Origin: Roseivirga pacifica
GTDB lineage: Bacteria > Bacteroidota > Bacteroidia > Cytophagales > Cyclobacteriaceae
Direction: 5' to 3'
NCBI RefSeq assembly: GCF_900111145.1
Contig: NZ_FOIR01000001.1
Location: 627,501 to 691,500 of the forward strand
DNA: 64,000 nt
Shown here: piece after piece, positions 42,894 to 51,318 of the stretch
How positions within the stretch are numbered: the stretch's first letter is position 1
Layout: the number at the start of each line of letters is the position of its first letter
Notes under the pieces: model-generated
What the model saw: only the letters and a program-made list of their open reading frames with translations
Database searches by the model: none
What the model was told of the DNA's origin: nothing
Translations under genes and position numbers: made by a program

Positions 42894-44711
42894 TCATTCC
42901 GGCTCGTAAAGGCCTACCTGTAAGGGGGTGGGCAACCAACCGCTGTTTTCGAGCCTGTTTTCTGCCTCTTTGGCCAGTTCACTTTTTTTGAGCTTTTTGA
43001 GTGTGTCGGCTACCTTCACGCCTTTCACATCCTTGACAGCATTCAAAATGTTGTCCTTGGCGATATGGTTAAAATAAAGTGCCGCGGTCGGTTTCCAGTA
43101 TTGTGTCATATCCAGTTTAAGAAGATCGGCCAGCCAATTGACCGTGTCCTGTCGGCTTTGGGTAAAATGTGCCTTTGGGGGAATGACCACATCAAGGCAA
43201 CCCGCAAAGCAAAAGGCCAGCAACTTCATTTTCTGCTCTTGTTTCATAGAAGAAACGGCTTCATAGAGCACAGCCCCATTATCGGTCCTGAGGATCGAAG
43301 CCCATTTTTCAAAGGCTTTTTGCCTGTTTGCGGTCGCAAAACTGTCTTTCAGGCTTTCATCATCACGTGGAAGGCTTGCCGAATCCATTCGGAGGTGAAA
43401 GCATGAGCCGCTCTGCCCCAAATTGTCCTGAAAAGTGTTTTTCACCATTTCGCACAGCATGAGGTCAAAGCCAATCTGTGGTGAATTGCTCAAGACGTCC
43501 TGCAAGGCAAGTGTTTTGTGGGCTGTCAGGCGTTCAAGCAAACGCTCTGAAATTTCCTTTTTCGGTCTTGCCTCTTTCTTGTTGGCGCTGGTCGGGGCGG
43601 AGGCCTCAACAAGTCCGCGTGTGATAAAGATTTCACCATGACGATAAGACACATAAGCTCCGGCATTTGCCTTTTGTTCTTTGGTATAAGCCTCTTTTTT
43701 CTCTTCGAGTTGCTCCTTCTCGATTTCAAGGGTGTCCAACTTTTCATCAAGCCCGTCTTGATTGTCAGCGTCAGCTTCGTTGTACATATCTTGAAGGCGC
43801 TCGATTTCGTCTTCAACGGCCTTGAGCCTTTCAGCATCCTTATCTCCCAATTCAACTGGTTCAGGCCAGATACGGTTATATTGCTGTACGAAGTCATATT
43901 CATATTTTGATGAAACCTCAACAAAGCCCCATCCCTCAGCTTCCACTGCTTTGGCGGTTTTGGAGACTTTATCGCTGACAAGCTTTTCGATAAGCTCTAG
44001 GTTTGAGAGATAAATGTCTTCGGAAAACAAATCCGCCTCCATATGGCCGCCAGCCTTTTTATAGGCTTCGAGGGTGATGAACCTGACACGGTGGTCACTG
44101 GAGCTGACCTTTTTTTCGGTCAACATGGCCTTGATTTGATGTGGGTTTTTCTGCCAGTCGTTCAATTGTGACCAAACGGTTTCTTGCTTTTCCTGATCTT
44201 CACTCAGGGTAAAGGCCTCCAGTTGTTCAAGCGACATTTCCCCTTCGCGGTACTGTGCAAGAAATTGTGGCGAAACGCTGGCCAGTTTCAACCTTTGTTT
44301 GACCGTTTTTTCTGAAATTCCGAAACGTGCCGATATATCGCGAATAGAAATGTTCTTTTGGCTCATCTCAAAAAATGCATCAAACTGGTCTGCGGGGTGC
44401 ATGGCCTGTGTTTGGACATTGGCAGTCAATGAAAGTTCCTGCGCTATTTCGGGGTCAATCTGCTCACACTTGACCGAAATTGTGGGTTTCAGGACCTTGT
44501 CTTTTGCGAGGGCTTTCAGTGCCAAAAGTCTTCTTTGCCCGTCCACCACAAAAAAATGCCCTTTTTGATCCGCAGGCCTGACCAACAAGGGCTGTAGCAG
44601 TCCATAAGCTTTGATAGAGGCTTTTAGTTCTTCTTGCCTTGCGGTGACATTGGTTTTGCGCGAGTTTTCCGGTGCTACTTGTAGTTTGTTCAAGGGGGTT
44701 TGTTGTTGCAT
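42894..44711 (-). CDS. ParB/RepB-like partition protein, large plasmid type
   Basis: 605 aa. The N-terminal ParB/Srx nuclease-like domain has VVDGQRRLLALK (the ParB box II type motif, residues ~55-66). A KorB-like HTH follows (RDISARFGISEKTVKQRLKL, ~117-136). A long coiled coil lies at ~290-350 (EIERLQDMYNEADADNQDG and onward), and a C-terminal ~250-residue domain is without a known fold. It matches long ParB-like proteins of alphaproteobacterial plasmids. No ParA gene is adjacent. AGGAAAA lies 6 bases before ATG 44711. Confidence 0.88.
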   Translation of the reverse strand: MQQQTPLNKLQVAPENSRKTNVTARQEELKASIKAYGLLQPLLVRPADQKGHFFVVDGQRRLLALKALAKDKVLKPTISVKCEQIDPEIAQELSLTANVQTQAMHPADQFDAFFEMSQKNISIRDISARFGISEKTVKQRLKLASVSPQFLAQYREGEMSLEQLEAFTLSEDQEKQETVWSQLNDWQKNPHQIKAMLTEKKVSSSDHRVRFITLEAYKKAGGHMEADLFSEDIYLSNLELIEKLVSDKVSKTAKAVEAEGWGFVEVSSKYEYDFVQQYNRIWPEPVELGDKDAERLKAVEDEIERLQDMYNEADADNQDGLDEKLDTLEIEKEQLEEKKEAYTKEQKANAGAYVSYRHGEIFITRGLVEASAPTSANKKEARPKKEISERLLERLTAHKTLALQDVLSNSPQIGFDLMLCEMVKNTFQDNLGQSGSCFHLRMDSASLPRDDESLKDSFATANRQKAFEKWASILRTDNGAVLYEAVSSMKQEQKMKLLAFCFAGCLDVVIPPKAHFTQSRQDTVNWLADLLKLDMTQYWKPTAALYFNHIAKDNILNAVKDVKGVKVADTLKKLKKSELAKEAENRLENSGWLPTPLQVGLYEPE

Positions 44712-44735
44712 TTGATTTTCCTTTCTTCAAAAAAG

Positions 44736-44763
44736 AGGGAAAGCCATTAAAATGACTTTCCCT
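44736..44763 (-). terminator. Intercistronic hairpin between ssb-like and parB-like genes
   Basis: An 8-bp stem (agggaaag/ctttccct) with a 12-base loop in the gap. The left flank is aaaaaag, a U-rich tail on the minus strand, so partial termination is possible. Confidence 0.5.
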
Positions 44764-44770
44764 TTTAGGT

Positions 44771-45199
44771 TTAGGCTGGTTGTGGATTAGCTTCTGAGGC
44801 TTCGCCTTCATCAGGAACTTGTTCGGTTTTCTCTTTCTTCAAAACCACTTTATAGGCAAATGTGGTGACGCCCGTATCCTTGTAGCCTTCAACGGTGTCG
44901 ATGGAGCGTGAGCTGTCTTCACCTTTGATATAGACCCAATCACCTTTCTTGAGGCTCTGTGCTATGGCAAAAGCATCCTTGAGATTGCTTGAGACTATAA
45001 TATTGAAATAGTTGGCCATATTTCGAACTTTGCCTTCTGTGTCCAAAAACTCCTTGTTTGTTGCAATTCTGAACTTGGCAAATTTTCCATCACCGATCAG
45101 TTCGGCATCTTTTACAAGGTGGCCTGACTTCATGCTGATGTTGGTATCCGCAAAAAGGTTTTCTAGTGATTGTTTTTCGTTGGTTTCAGTGTTTGACAT
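44771..45199 (-). CDS. ssb: Single-stranded DNA-binding protein (plasmid type)
   Basis: 142 aa from ATG 45199; AAAGGAG lies 6 bases before it, so the longer frame to 45328 is rejected. An OB-fold core is visible: KSGHLVKDAELIGDGKFAKF, RNMANYFNIIVSSNLKDAFA, SLKKGDWVYIKGE. The C-terminus (EASEANPQPA) lacks the DDDIPF-type acidic tip of chromosomal SSB, as often in plasmid SSBs. It probably coats ssDNA during transfer or establishment. First gene after the structured leader of the operon. Confidence 0.8.
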   Translation of the reverse strand: MSNTETNEKQSLENLFADTNISMKSGHLVKDAELIGDGKFAKFRIATNKEFLDTEGKVRNMANYFNIIVSSNLKDAFAIAQSLKKGDWVYIKGEDSSRSIDTVEGYKDTGVTTFAYKVVLKKEKTEQVPDEGEASEANPQPA

Positions 45200-45243
45200 G
45201 TTTTTCTCCTTTATGTCGTTGGTTAAAAATCCCTTTGGTAAAA

Positions 45244-45365
45244 GGGTTATGGGGTCGCCATAACCCCTGCCATGTGGCGAACAGGGGGTGAGCAAGGGAC
45301 AAGGCCTGGACAAACCGAGGGGGATCACCCGCTTTGCACAATCCCGAAGGGTGCGGAAAAGCGGG
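45244..45365. other. GC-rich highly structured region upstream of ssb-like gene
   Basis: Three nested or adjacent hairpins in about 120 bases. A 9-bp stem (gggttatgg/ccataaccc, 45244-45266). CCCTG/CAGGG around about 45265-45287. An outer 8-bp stem (cccgcttt/aaagcggg, 45328-45365) containing an inner GCAC/GTGC stem. It is markedly GC-richer than its flanks. Candidate roles are a leader RNA, a plasmid origin or an origin of transfer. The sequence alone cannot decide. Confidence 0.45.
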
Positions 45366-45387
45366 GATACGGTTTGAACAGCTCGTA

Positions 45388-45798
45388 TCAGCCTTGCCTG
45401 CGCGAGGGGGAACTCCCTAAAGTATGATGAGAATAGTCGTGTTCGAGTGTTTTACCGCTCTTGTCGCATTGTGTGACCCGGCATTCTTCGATTGAATTGG
45501 AGACCAAGGCAACAAAGTCTGTCATTGCCGGTATCGTTCCTTTTAATAGAAAGTTCAACAATTTCTGAATGTAGGTATCAAGGGCTTTATGCCAATCAAC
45601 AAAATGCTCCCCGCTGAGGTCTTCGATCTTATCAAAGACCATGGCCGCATCAGAGCAAATCGTCCATAACTCGTCCTTTGCATGATTGCCTTGAGATTTC
45701 TTTAGGTTTTGATGTAGCATTTTGAGAATACATGGATCGTGGTGCATATACCCTGATATCTTGGCCACGAGCTCTCCGAAGTACATAGTGTTTGTCAT
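45388..45798 (-). CDS. Hypothetical protein of the plasmid-type region
   Basis: 136 aa from ATG 45798, with AAGGAA 8 bases before it. Sequence starts MTNTMYFGELVAKISGYMHH; the middle is helical with several Cys and Trp residues; the last ~15 residues (SHHTLGSSPSRRQG) look like disordered or read-through sequence. No family recognised. It is upstream of ssb on the same strand, with a structured gap between them. Confidence 0.5.
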   Translation of the reverse strand: MTNTMYFGELVAKISGYMHHDPCILKMLHQNLKKSQGNHAKDELWTICSDAAMVFDKIEDLSGEHFVDWHKALDTYIQKLLNFLLKGTIPAMTDFVALVSNSIEECRVTQCDKSGKTLEHDYSHHTLGSSPSRRQG

Positions 45799-46088
45799 TG
45801 TTTATTCCTTTTTGATTTGGGATTATTTTCCTAGACGCAGTCGAGAAGGTGTGTTTAACTGCATCAGACTGATACGTCAAGAAGAAAGGGGAAAATATTC
45901 CTACGATTGTGTGTTGAACTTAAGAGCCTTGAATTAGGTGCTTATAATGACAAATGTGTTTTAAAGTTTGGAGCAATTTAACCTGCTCAAAGTAAAGAGA
46001 AGACAAGAGTTCATTACACACTAAGATATGAAACAACAAGATTTGTAATTTCACTCAAAACCAGCGATGCCGAAACTTATAATAGATA
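45799..46088. other. AT-rich junction between plasmid-type block and Bacteroidota cassette
   Basis: 290 bases without a gene. The base composition shifts from GC-richer on the left to AT-rich on the right, where start regions lose Shine-Dalgarno sequences. It could be an insertion boundary. No repeat or attachment site was seen. Confidence 0.4.
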
Positions 46089-47237
46089 CTACTTAAATTC
46101 TATCCAAATTAACCCAAAGGAACCCGTCAAACTTTCACCACTCTCATTGAATGGGATGTTTGAACCCCTAAGAGTAGATAAAATTTGCTTTAATTGTTTT
46201 GGGTTAGCGCTCACTAAGAGTCTATTGTTAACCCATTCAAGAACAGTAAAGGGGACACTGTCTGTTCCAAAAATAAAACCCTGAATCAGACCATCATTTC
46301 TATCAATAAGTATATGGTTTATATGCCCTTTCTTTAAAGGCTGAAGTAGCAAATAATCTGTTGAAACCCAAGAATTGAAAGAAGCAACCTTCTCAGGATT
46401 ATTGGTTAATTTCAAAAACTCATTCTGCGAAAGACCATCAAGTAATGTTTCATCCCTCAAGAGCCAGCTCTCTCCAAAATCTATGTTAAATGCCGGTTTG
46501 AGGTCTCTTTTAGAAATTCGGTATATGGTTTCCGAATGTGGTTGATGGTAAAATAATTGGTCATCTAATTTGTTGAAATTTGAAAGACCTGCCCCAGTAT
46601 TAAATGGCAGCTGGTACTTAAAAGGATCTAATGACTTTACGTGCTCCATTTGGTTATTAAATACTTCGATATTGTGAAGGCTGTTTTTCAACCCAAATGG
46701 CGGCATTCTGTTCATATCAAAGTAATAATTCCCATCATCACCAATGACACTTGTCGCATTAGTTATTTTTACACGAATCTTCTTCTTAAAAAGCCCTTTA
46801 ATATCGAATATATAAATACTAGCTGATGTGGCGTCATATAAATATAACTCTTCATTATGCCTCCAAAACTGACTGATAAAAAAGAATGTGCCTTCATTTT
46901 CCCCAGAGTTTAAAGACTTAAAATCTCCAATCTTTTTACCCTCTTTGTTGTAAATATATACATTCGGCGCCCCAAGGTCTGCGACATAATGCAACCCATT
47001 ATATTCAAGAGCACTCAATGGCCCTGAAAGTAAGCCATTGGAATTTAGATAAAGAATATGCACTTGTTCAACCACCATATCAAGTGGGGTCGGATTATCA
47101 ATCAAGTCATTCTCTATCTTATAGTTTTCTGAAGCAGTGTTTTTGGTGTTTTCTTGGGCAAACTGGCACGCCTGATTTATAAAAAGAATTGTAATGATAG
47201 ATAAAGAAATGACTACATTACGAGTTGCTGATCTCAA
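46089..47237 (-). CDS. 6-bladed beta-propeller family secreted protein
   Basis: 382 aa. A hydrophobic N-terminus (VVISLSIITILFINQACQ) is a likely signal or lipoprotein segment. Blade-like repeats follow: YNGLHYVADLGAPNVYIYNK, NEELYLYDATSASIYIFD, DDGNYYFDMN. This is the 6-bladed beta-propeller group common in Bacteroidota next to small secreted peptides. The start is TTG (47237), one base after the stop of the upstream gene. No ATG is near, so TTG is the most likely start. Last gene of the cassette. Function unknown. Confidence 0.7.
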   Translation of the reverse strand: MRSATRNVVISLSIITILFINQACQFAQENTKNTASENYKIENDLIDNPTPLDMVVEQVHILYLNSNGLLSGPLSALEYNGLHYVADLGAPNVYIYNKEGKKIGDFKSLNSGENEGTFFFISQFWRHNEELYLYDATSASIYIFDIKGLFKKKIRVKITNATSVIGDDGNYYFDMNRMPPFGLKNSLHNIEVFNNQMEHVKSLDPFKYQLPFNTGAGLSNFNKLDDQLFYHQPHSETIYRISKRDLKPAFNIDFGESWLLRDETLLDGLSQNEFLKLTNNPEKVASFNSWVSTDYLLLQPLKKGHINHILIDRNDGLIQGFIFGTDSVPFTVLEWVNNRLLVSANPKQLKQILSTLRGSNIPFNESGESLTGSFGLIWIEFK

Positions 47238-47238
47238 A

Positions 47239-47691
47239 CTAATTGGATTTTAAATCATTTAAGTTAATCGGGGAGTTGGGGCTGATATAATCAAAAGAAG
47301 ACACCTTGCCTTTCTCTAAATTAAACAGTGTTGGATAAATGCTATATGTCCTTCCTTCATTCAAAATACTATTCTCATCAAACACTAAGAATTCTTGGTC
47401 AAGATTAATCCCAGTTTTGAGCTTTAAGACCTTCTTGGAACGAATGCTCGTAAAAATCACGAGTATCTCATCTGAAGAATCAAGGGTTTTAACAAACTTT
47501 TCTGTTGATGAAATGCAACCAGAACACCCTTCCCCTGGCAATAGCAGAACATATTTAAAGCCTGAGAGTTCTTCCTCAATTCCCAAAAGACCGCACTTAC
47601 TTTCAAACTCATTGATTGCCTTTTCTTTAAGAGAGCAACCATTAAGCCCCCAGAACAACAGTAGTGTGAATAAAATTAACCTAATTCTCAT
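47239..47691 (-). CDS. Thioredoxin-like lipoprotein (CxxC)
   Basis: 150 aa. The lipobox is FWGLNGCSL at the N-terminus. A CSGC motif at about residues 56-59 (GEGCSGCISSTEKFV) sits where the thioredoxin-fold active site would be, and a strand SIYPTLFNL with a cis-Pro candidate follows. Likely periplasmic-facing disulfide or redox protein. It overlaps the propeller gene upstream by 11 bases, and the next propeller gene starts 1 base after its stop. So it is part of the cassette and may modify the Cys-rich peptide encoded first (inference). Confidence 0.65.
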   Translation of the reverse strand: MRIRLILFTLLLFWGLNGCSLKEKAINEFESKCGLLGIEEELSGFKYVLLLPGEGCSGCISSTEKFVKTLDSSDEILVIFTSIRSKKVLKLKTGINLDQEFLVFDENSILNEGRTYSIYPTLFNLEKGKVSSFDYISPNSPINLNDLKSN

Positions 47692-48841
47692 TACTAATTA
47701 GTTCAAATTTATCGAATACTAAGTGATCTTCATCATCTGTATTTCTAAGAAGGTAAATATACCCCTCTCTAAACAGTACAGCATTGGGTGAATATTGATT
47801 TGACCTGAATTCTCCAACCTTATTAAAGTTTTCATCACCCAGAATTATATATTTTTCATACAATGTTGTATCGGCATATGGGGCGTTAGCATCAACTTGT
47901 CCATCCTTGACCCCAGAATAAGCAAAGCGCATGAAAAGAGACTGTTCAGGACTGTAATAAAGATTTGCATAAGAGCCTTGTTCATATAAGAATGATGCCT
48001 TCCTTTGAAAATCCATTAGTACCTTTTCTTTATTCTGAGGAAGGGGTATCCTTTGTTTCACCTTGTCAGATCCCAGATAAAACGATGAAATTTTATTATC
48101 GGGTGCCTTAACAAAAATACTGTCACTTATTGGCCAACTATAAATAAAAGAACGATCTCCTGAATCAAACACCCTGTAGTACCTCAATGACTCTGTCAAC
48201 CAGCTTCCATTGACATATTCTATAGGGATGGGAAGAAAAGACTTTTTAACTTCATTGGTCATCAAATTTAATTCAAACTCAAGCGAGTCCAAGCCATACG
48301 GAATATCTTGAAATGAGTATTTAACTACAGCTCCAGACAGGTTATAGATATTCCTATCCGTTTTTGATATCCAGTCCCCCCACATACCATATGGGCTTTC
48401 AGGGTTCATCATACCAAAAGGATGCTTTAAAAGGAGTTCTTTATCGGCTCCCGAAACATACAACACTTTTTTTGTTCTATCATAAAAAAAGGTTGTGTCT
48501 CCGTCCATAACGAACTCTGTTACATTAGTAAACTTTCCAACGCCATTTGGGCCTTCCTCTGGGTATGAGATTATTCTATCCAGCAGGCTGGTTTCAAGGT
48601 CATACAAGTAAATGGAATTGGTGTAGATATTGAGTAAAGCAAAGTAGTCTGTTGAATCCGTTTTTAAATGGAAATAAGATGTCACCACATTAGCGGTTAA
48701 AGAATCTAAACTAAGCTCAATTTGACCTACTTTGGATAAAATCACTTTTGAATCAAAATGGTCATCATCAGTGGACTCTCCACATGAAAAACAATTCAAA
48801 ACGATATAAAGCAGAAACGAAACACTGATAAGTTTTTTCAT
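47681..48841 (-). CDS. 6-bladed beta-propeller family lipoprotein
   Basis: 386 aa from ATG 48841 (MKKLISVSFLLYIVLNCFSC); the longer GTG frame lies inside the upstream hairpin and is rejected. The lipobox is NCFSCGE, giving Cys20 as candidate acylation site. Repeated blade segments follow (YFALLNIYTNSIYLYDLETS, DGDTTFFYDRTKKVLYVSG). Like the second propeller gene it has unknown function, probably at the cell surface. A strong hairpin lies just before its start codon. Confidence 0.7.
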   Translation of the reverse strand: MKKLISVSFLLYIVLNCFSCGESTDDDHFDSKVILSKVGQIELSLDSLTANVVTSYFHLKTDSTDYFALLNIYTNSIYLYDLETSLLDRIISYPEEGPNGVGKFTNVTEFVMDGDTTFFYDRTKKVLYVSGADKELLLKHPFGMMNPESPYGMWGDWISKTDRNIYNLSGAVVKYSFQDIPYGLDSLEFELNLMTNEVKKSFLPIPIEYVNGSWLTESLRYYRVFDSGDRSFIYSWPISDSIFVKAPDNKISSFYLGSDKVKQRIPLPQNKEKVLMDFQRKASFLYEQGSYANLYYSPEQSLFMRFAYSGVKDGQVDANAPYADTTLYEKYIILGDENFNKVGEFRSNQYSPNAVLFREGYIYLLRNTDDEDHLVFDKFELISNEN

Positions 48842-48851
48842 AAAATAAAGA

Positions 48852-48874
48852 GGCACACCAATGATTGATGTGCC
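48852..48874 (-). terminator. Hairpin between secreted-peptide gene and propeller operon
   Basis: A ggcaca/tgtgcc stem with U-rich bases after it (tctttatttt on the minus strand), located between the peptide gene's stop and the propeller ATG. It probably acts as a partial terminator that lets the peptide be made in larger amounts than the downstream proteins. Confidence 0.6.
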
Positions 48875-48896
48875 CAGTTTCTAGTCTAATAATTGT

Positions 48897-49112
48897 TTAT
48901 TCCTCAACCTCTATAATTTGCACAACTGTACAGCTGTAATAAGGAGTAACTATAAGTTCACAATAATTACCACCTCCTTCACCACCTCCAGTGCAAGTAC
49001 CGCGTCTTGTATTAGGGTCTGATGGATTCCAATCACAAGCAAAGGAATTAGTGAATGCGAAAAGTCCAGCAACGGCAAAGCCTAATGCAACTTTTTTTAA
49101 ATGTTTTTTCAT
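48897..49112 (-). CDS. Small Cys-containing secreted peptide
   Basis: 71 aa. A signal peptide (KKVALGFAVAGLFAFTNSFA) is followed by a mature ~46-residue part with four Cys (CDWN, GTC, YCEL, YSC) and a Gly-rich stretch (TGGGEGGGNY), ending VVQIIEVEE. It resembles the peptide genes that lie upstream of beta-propeller genes in Bacteroidota (NVEALA-like), but no NVEALA motif is present. It starts the leftward cassette. Even Cys number allows two disulfides, perhaps formed by the CxxC lipoprotein. Confidence 0.65.
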   Translation of the reverse strand: MKKHLKKVALGFAVAGLFAFTNSFACDWNPSDPNTRRGTCTGGGEGGGNYCELIVTPYYSCTVVQIIEVEE

Positions 49113-49572
49113 TTTTAATTGGTTTAATGTTGTGCCTACTGTGTTAAAGGGGGTTCGGCAATCCCCATGATTTCATCAAAGAATGGTATGAACACAAAAC
49201 TTAGCTCTAAGGAAAACTGTGTGTATTTTTAATCCAAGACTCTCAAACAAAAGCTGTCATTAAGTCAAATACTTTGTGTTATTGTAAGTATTTAAAACTA
49301 TAAAATAGACCGATATCATCCAAATTTTAGCAGGATTTGTTTTATATAACAGACATATCCATTGTTATATATTTTATTTTAAAATAATCAGTCTATACAC
49401 TGGTCGTTTGAAATGTATTCTGTAACTGATATACTATAGGCCCTAAGTCTCACATGACTAACACATAAAGTTCTGGTTTAATGAATTATGCAGTAGATCG
49501 TTAATACCGTTTTTAGGGTATTGGTTTTAAGGATTGGAACCACGAAATTTATTAGACAATAAACTCACAATC
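49113..49572. other. AT-rich intergenic region
   Basis: About 460 bases between divergent genes, holding the promoters of the peptide cassette and of the gene at 49573. No repeat, tRNA end or strong hairpin was seen. One weak tandem of tatatatttta-type sequence lies at about 49360-49380. Confidence 0.4.
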
Positions 49573-50040
49573 ATGGACTTATTAGAATTTGCAGTCGATT
49601 TCTCTGTGCTATTCGATGTCTTGGTGCTAATCGTGGTTTTGTCCCTTTTAGTAGAGCGCGCACTCTCCGTAATTTTTGAATCCTCCTTTTTTATTGCTTG
49701 GTATGACCCTGAGTTTAGTCAGGAAGATCAACGCAACAAGGGAGACAACACACCTTCAGATGACCGTATTACACCACCTTCAAAACCCAAGAAGAAAAAG
49801 AAAGGGGCTAAGGAAATTGTGGCGATCATCGTGTCTATCATATTGGTTTGGAACATTGATTTTGATGCGATTGCAGTTCTTATGAAAGATGAAAGTCTTT
49901 CTCCTGAGCTAGGGTACTTCATCACAGGTCTGATCATTGCCGGTGGAAGTAAAGGGTCGATCAAGTTGTTTAATGATGTTCTTGATTTCAGAAGCGATGT
50001 AGAGCGTAGAAGAAAAGAGTTTAACACACAAACCCATTAA
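49573..50040 (+). CDS. Hypothetical membrane protein paired with MBL hydrolase
   Basis: 155 aa from ATG 49573. Hydrophobic segment LFDVLVLIVVLSLLVERALS near the N-terminus, a poly-Lys/Pro linker (PPSKPKKKKKG), a second hydrophobic segment (IVAIIVSIILVWNIDFDAIAVL), then GYFITGLIIAGGSKGSI and an amphipathic end. Likely two or three membrane passes. No family recognised. It ends one base before the ATG of the secreted MBL protein, so the two are co-translated. Confidence 0.6.
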   Translation: MDLLEFAVDFSVLFDVLVLIVVLSLLVERALSVIFESSFFIAWYDPEFSQEDQRNKGDNTPSDDRITPPSKPKKKKKGAKEIVAIIVSIILVWNIDFDAIAVLMKDESLSPELGYFITGLIIAGGSKGSIKLFNDVLDFRSDVERRRKEFNTQTH

Positions 50041-50041
50041 G

Positions 50042-51262
50042 ATGAGAGCTCCCCTAATTATTCTAATTGCAGTATGTTTTAGTTCTGCTTTAAAAGCAGA
50101 CTATGTAAAGGTTTCAAGGGACGCGGTTATCAGGGCTGAAGGCAATAGTTCAGCAACCATTATAGAAAGGGTTGAGGCAGGCACCTTGTTGCCTCTATTA
50201 TCTAACGAGCTGATTGGGACGGGTTATTTAAAAGTTACCACGCCCCTAGGAAAGACAGGGTTCATTTATAAATCCTGGGTTCGGATCATAAAAGGTGATA
50301 TTCCGGCAGAAACAATTACTCCCCAAACAACCAATGAGCTCACGACATCAGGGAATTTAGAGGTTCACGTCATTAATGTGGGGCAGGGTGATGCAATTAT
50401 TATCCGATGTCCCGATGGTAATCATGAAATGTTAATCGATGCAGCTGAGCTCAATGCAGGCTTTCGCTACCCAGGCTCTCAAACAGAATTCAGAAACTAC
50501 ATTTCAGCATTTCAGCAAGAGAACAATCCAATAGAAGTGGCCATTTCCACACACCCGCATTCAGACCATATTGCCGGTATGAGTTGGGTGCTTTCAGAGT
50601 ATCAGGTCAGCCTTTATGTTGATAATGGGATGAAAAACACATCTGGCACATATGGTTCATTGGAGCAAAAAATCATAGACGCTAATATTAACAGAAAACA
50701 ACTGAATGACAGTGTCATCCCAGATATTGATTTTTGTCCTAGAGAAGATGTAAATGCACGAATATTAAGGCCTGCAGGTTATGACGAAGAGGGTATGGAT
50801 CCCAATGACTATTCTGTCATAGTAAGGGTCGATTACGGTGGGTCATCATTCCTGTTCACAGGGGATGCGGAAAGAGAAATGGAGCATAAACTCATGAATG
50901 ATCCAGAGACTGCAGCCCTGCTTGATGTAGACTTTCTTAAGGTAGGCCATCACGGTTCCCATTCTTCTAGCGATACAACGTTTCTCAATGTTGTTACACC
51001 AACAATAGCAGCCATTTCCTGTGGTGCGGAAACGGTCGGAACAAATGTTAGCCATAAACATCCAAGAATGGTTACAGTCAACAATCTTATTCCTTATCTG
51101 GGGCAACGAAACGGTATGGAAACCTCTCTTGAAGCGTATAACAGAAGCTCGGGCAAATGGGAGGTCGTATCCTCTAAAGCCGCTCTGTATATTACGAACA
51201 ATGACGGAGACATGATTTTCCTATCCGATGGCTCAGAGATATGGAGGAGGGGTGATCGATAG
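50042..51262 (+). CDS. Secreted MBL-fold hydrolase (ComEC/Rec2-type) with SH3b domain
   Basis: 406 aa. A signal peptide (PLIILIAVCFSSALKA) is followed by a bacterial SH3-like domain (residues ~20-80; GYLKVTTPLGKTGFIYKSW). A metallo-beta-lactamase domain comes next with the HPHSDHIAGM zinc motif at ~170-180, FLFTGDAE near 275 and KVGHHGSHSS near 300. This is the ComEC/Rec2-like nuclease-type MBL domain, here soluble and exported. With an exported localisation it may cut DNA or another phosphodiester outside the membrane. Defence or uptake roles are not established. Confidence 0.78.
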   Translation: MRAPLIILIAVCFSSALKADYVKVSRDAVIRAEGNSSATIIERVEAGTLLPLLSNELIGTGYLKVTTPLGKTGFIYKSWVRIIKGDIPAETITPQTTNELTTSGNLEVHVINVGQGDAIIIRCPDGNHEMLIDAAELNAGFRYPGSQTEFRNYISAFQQENNPIEVAISTHPHSDHIAGMSWVLSEYQVSLYVDNGMKNTSGTYGSLEQKIIDANINRKQLNDSVIPDIDFCPREDVNARILRPAGYDEEGMDPNDYSVIVRVDYGGSSFLFTGDAEREMEHKLMNDPETAALLDVDFLKVGHHGSHSSSDTTFLNVVTPTIAAISCGAETVGTNVSHKHPRMVTVNNLIPYLGQRNGMETSLEAYNRSSGKWEVVSSKAALYITNNDGDMIFLSDGSEIWRRGDR

Positions 51263-51318
51263 GCGATTGGATATAGTTTGCTAATGGTATCTCTAGCATC
51301 TAGCAAGTCATTCATATA

